Below, in pieces: positions 6,293 to 7,552 of a DNA stretch of 7,552 nucleotides (position 1 is the first letter of the stretch; every line of letters begins with the position of its first letter). The notes below the pieces were generated by a model. That model had not been told where the DNA came from, searched no databases, and saw only the letters and a list, made by a program, of their open reading frames with translations. The stretch is from an uncultured Eubacteriales bacterium. GTDB taxonomy: Bacteria > Bacillota > Clostridia > Christensenellales > Aristaeellaceae. Position numbers and translations under genes: made by a program. The stretch is taken from assembly GCA_900553265.1 (NCBI GenBank), contig USDD01000114.1:1-7552 (forward strand). The letters run 5' to 3'.

Positions 6293-6326
6293 ACAAAAGA
6301 CCGGCAGAAATCGAAATTTCGGCCGG
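6293..6326 (-). terminator. Intrinsic terminator of ftsH
   Basis: On the minus strand CCGGC (6326-6322) pairs with GCCGG (6305-6301), and after one mismatch GAAAT pairs with ATTTC around a TTCG loop. The stem is followed by TCTTTTGTG. It begins nine bases after the ftsH stop codon, so ftsH is the last gene of its unit. The rest of the gap between ftsH and vanW (6036-6335) holds the hairpin at 6230-6255, the promoter at 6135-6163 and the leader hairpin; I see no small gene in it. Confidence 0.85.
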
Positions 6327-6335
6327 CAATGGGAA

Positions 6336-7552
6336 TTATTCATCTTTGGATTCGGAGGACTTCTCCGCGGCGGGCGTTTCCGTCGTTGGAGTGGGCTTCG
6401 CGTCGGGCAGCGGCTGACCGGCCATGAAGCATTCAAACTCCTCACGGTCGAGCTTTTCACGTTCGATCAGCAGGGCGGCGAGGCCGTCCAGCTGGTCGCG
6501 ATGCTCGGTCAGAATGGTTTCGGCGCGATCATAGGCCTCCTGCACCAGCGCGTGCATCTCGGAGTCGATCTCGGTGTTCACGTGCTCGGAGAAGCCGGAG
6601 TTCTGCTGGGTGAAGGATTTGCCCAGAAACACCTCGTGCTCGGAACCGAGGAATACCGGGCCGAGCTTGGCGCTCATGCCATATTCCGTGACCATGCTGC
6701 GGGCGACCTCAGTGGCGCGCTTGATGTCGCTGGACGCGCCGGTGGAGATGTCGCCGAATACGATGGCCTCGGCCACGCGTCCGCCCATGCAGCTGGCCAT
6801 TTCGGCCTTGAGCCGCGCGGTGGTGACGTAATTGAACTCCTCCTGAGGCAGGTACATGGTGTAGCCGCCGGCCTGTCCGCGGGGGATGGTGGTGATCTCG
6901 TGCACCTTGTCGCACTCGGGAATGTAGTAGGCGACGATGGCGTGACCGCCCTCGTGATAGGCCACCAGACGGCGATCCGCGTCGGTAATGCGGCGGGATT
7001 TCTTTTCCGGGCCGGCCATTACGCGGGTGATCGCTTCCTCCACCGTGGCCATCGAGATTTCGCTCTGGCCGCGGCGGGCGGACAGCAGCGCCGCCTCGTT
7101 GAGCACGTTCATCAGATCCGCGCCGGTGAAGTAGGGCGTGCGGCGGGCGAGAATGGACAGATTCACGTCCTTCGCCAGCGGCTTGTTCCGCGCGTGCACC
7201 TTGAGGATTTCCTCGCGGCCCTTCACGTCGGGATAGCCCACCACCACGCGGCGGTCGAAGCGGCCGGGGCGCAGCAGCGCGGGGTCGAGAATGTCGGCGC
7301 GGTTGGTGGCGGCCATGACGATCACGCCCTGATTGGTCGTGAAGCCGTCCATCTCCACCAGCAGCTGGTTGAGCGTCTGCTCGCGCTCGTCGTGTCCGCC
7401 GCCCAGACCGGTGCCGCGCTGGCGGCCCACCGCGTCGATTTCATCGATGAAGATGATGGACGGCGCGGCCTTCTTGGCCTGCTCGAACAGATCGCGCACG
7501 CGGGACGCGCCCACGCCGACGAACATTTCCCCAAAATCCGAGCCGGAGATGG
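6336..7552 (-). CDS. ftsH: ATP-dependent zinc metalloprotease FtsH, N-terminal part outside the window
   Basis: The C-terminal 404 residues of a membrane-bound AAA+ protease that unfolds and degrades membrane and regulatory proteins as a hexamer. The frame is open to the right edge; visible codons 7550-7527 read ISGSDFGE, which joins MFVGVGASRVRDLF. The N-terminal membrane segments and Walker A are therefore missing, roughly the first 220 residues. Counting from that Met: pore loop FVG (2-4), Walker B IIFIDEI (24-30), second region of homology ATNRADILDPALLRPGRFDRR (73-93), zinc site HEGGH (191-195, Glu192 catalytic), and third ligand Asp267 in STGASSDIKRA. HEGGH replaces the commoner HEAGH but keeps both His and Glu. 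The last 30 or so residues are a charged Pro/Thr/Glu/Lys tail. An internal ATG at 7526 is not the true start. A terminator follows, so vanW is not expected to be in the same unit. Confidence 0.97.
   Translation of the reverse strand, partial: ISGSDFGEMFVGVGASRVRDLFEQAKKAAPSIIFIDEIDAVGRQRGTGLGGGHDEREQTLNQLLVEMDGFTTNQGVIVMAATNRADILDPALLRPGRFDRRVVVGYPDVKGREEILKVHARNKPLAKDVNLSILARRTPYFTGADLMNVLNEAALLSARRGQSEISMATVEEAITRVMAGPEKKSRRITDADRRLVAYHEGGHAIVAYYIPECDKVHEITTIPRGQAGGYTMYLPQEEFNYVTTARLKAEMASCMGGRVAEAIVFGDISTGASSDIKRATEVARSMVTEYGMSAKLGPVFLGSEHEVFLGKSFTQQNSGFSEHVNTEIDSEMHALVQEAYDRAETILTEHRDQLDGLAALLIEREKLDREEFECFMAGQPLPDAKPTPTTETPAAEKSSESKDE

Noticed and set aside
1..7552. CRISPR arrays, tRNA or rRNA genes, insertion sequences, attachment sites
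   Set aside because: No regular repeat-spacer pattern, no recognisable tRNA or rRNA sequence, no transposase or terminal inverted repeats seen on reading both strands.

Overview
The window is GC-rich, and every gene I can support lies on the minus strand, so transcription runs from right to left. The protein set suggests an anaerobic, Gram-positive-type (Firmicutes/Clostridia) bacterium. It has an oxygen-sensitive class III ribonucleotide reductase, a clostridial-style VanW/peptidoglycan-binding membrane protein, Shine-Dalgarno GGAG motifs and sigma-A-type promoters. I cannot name the species.

Layout in transcription order (right to left). (1) 7552-6336: the 3' two-thirds of ftsH, a membrane AAA+ zinc protease, cut by the right edge. 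(2) 6335-6036: an intergenic region with two successive hairpins that look like terminators, then an extended -10 promoter. (3) 6035-4176: a VanW-family membrane protein with a long arginine-rich cytoplasmic N-terminus. (4) 4139-3756: ridA/yabJ, an enamine/imine deaminase. (5) 3689-2694: a divergent ribose-phosphate pyrophosphokinase (prs). (6) 2683-2617: two tandem terminators. (7) 2502-2455: a consensus promoter overlapped by a probable pair of NrdR operators. (8) 2412-88: nrdD. (9) 74-1: two hairpins, the outermost apparently a long-stem terminator cut by the left edge.

The vanW, ridA and prs genes are closely spaced (36 and 66 bases), with one clear promoter before them and terminators after, so they are probably one transcription unit. 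The ridA-prs pair recalls the yabJ-spoVG-gcaD-prs order of Bacillus subtilis, where ftsH also lies in the same chromosomal neighbourhood. PRPP made by Prs feeds purine, pyrimidine, histidine and NAD synthesis, and NrdD turns ribonucleotides into DNA precursors, so prs and nrdD are linked by nucleotide supply although they look separately transcribed.

Most of the window is ordinary housekeeping sequence, and I do not see a new defence, mobile or RNA system. The points most worth a second look are the NrdR-type operator pair on an exact-consensus promoter, the unusual active-site motifs of Prs, the arginine-rich extension of the VanW protein, and the compact vanW-ridA-prs arrangement.
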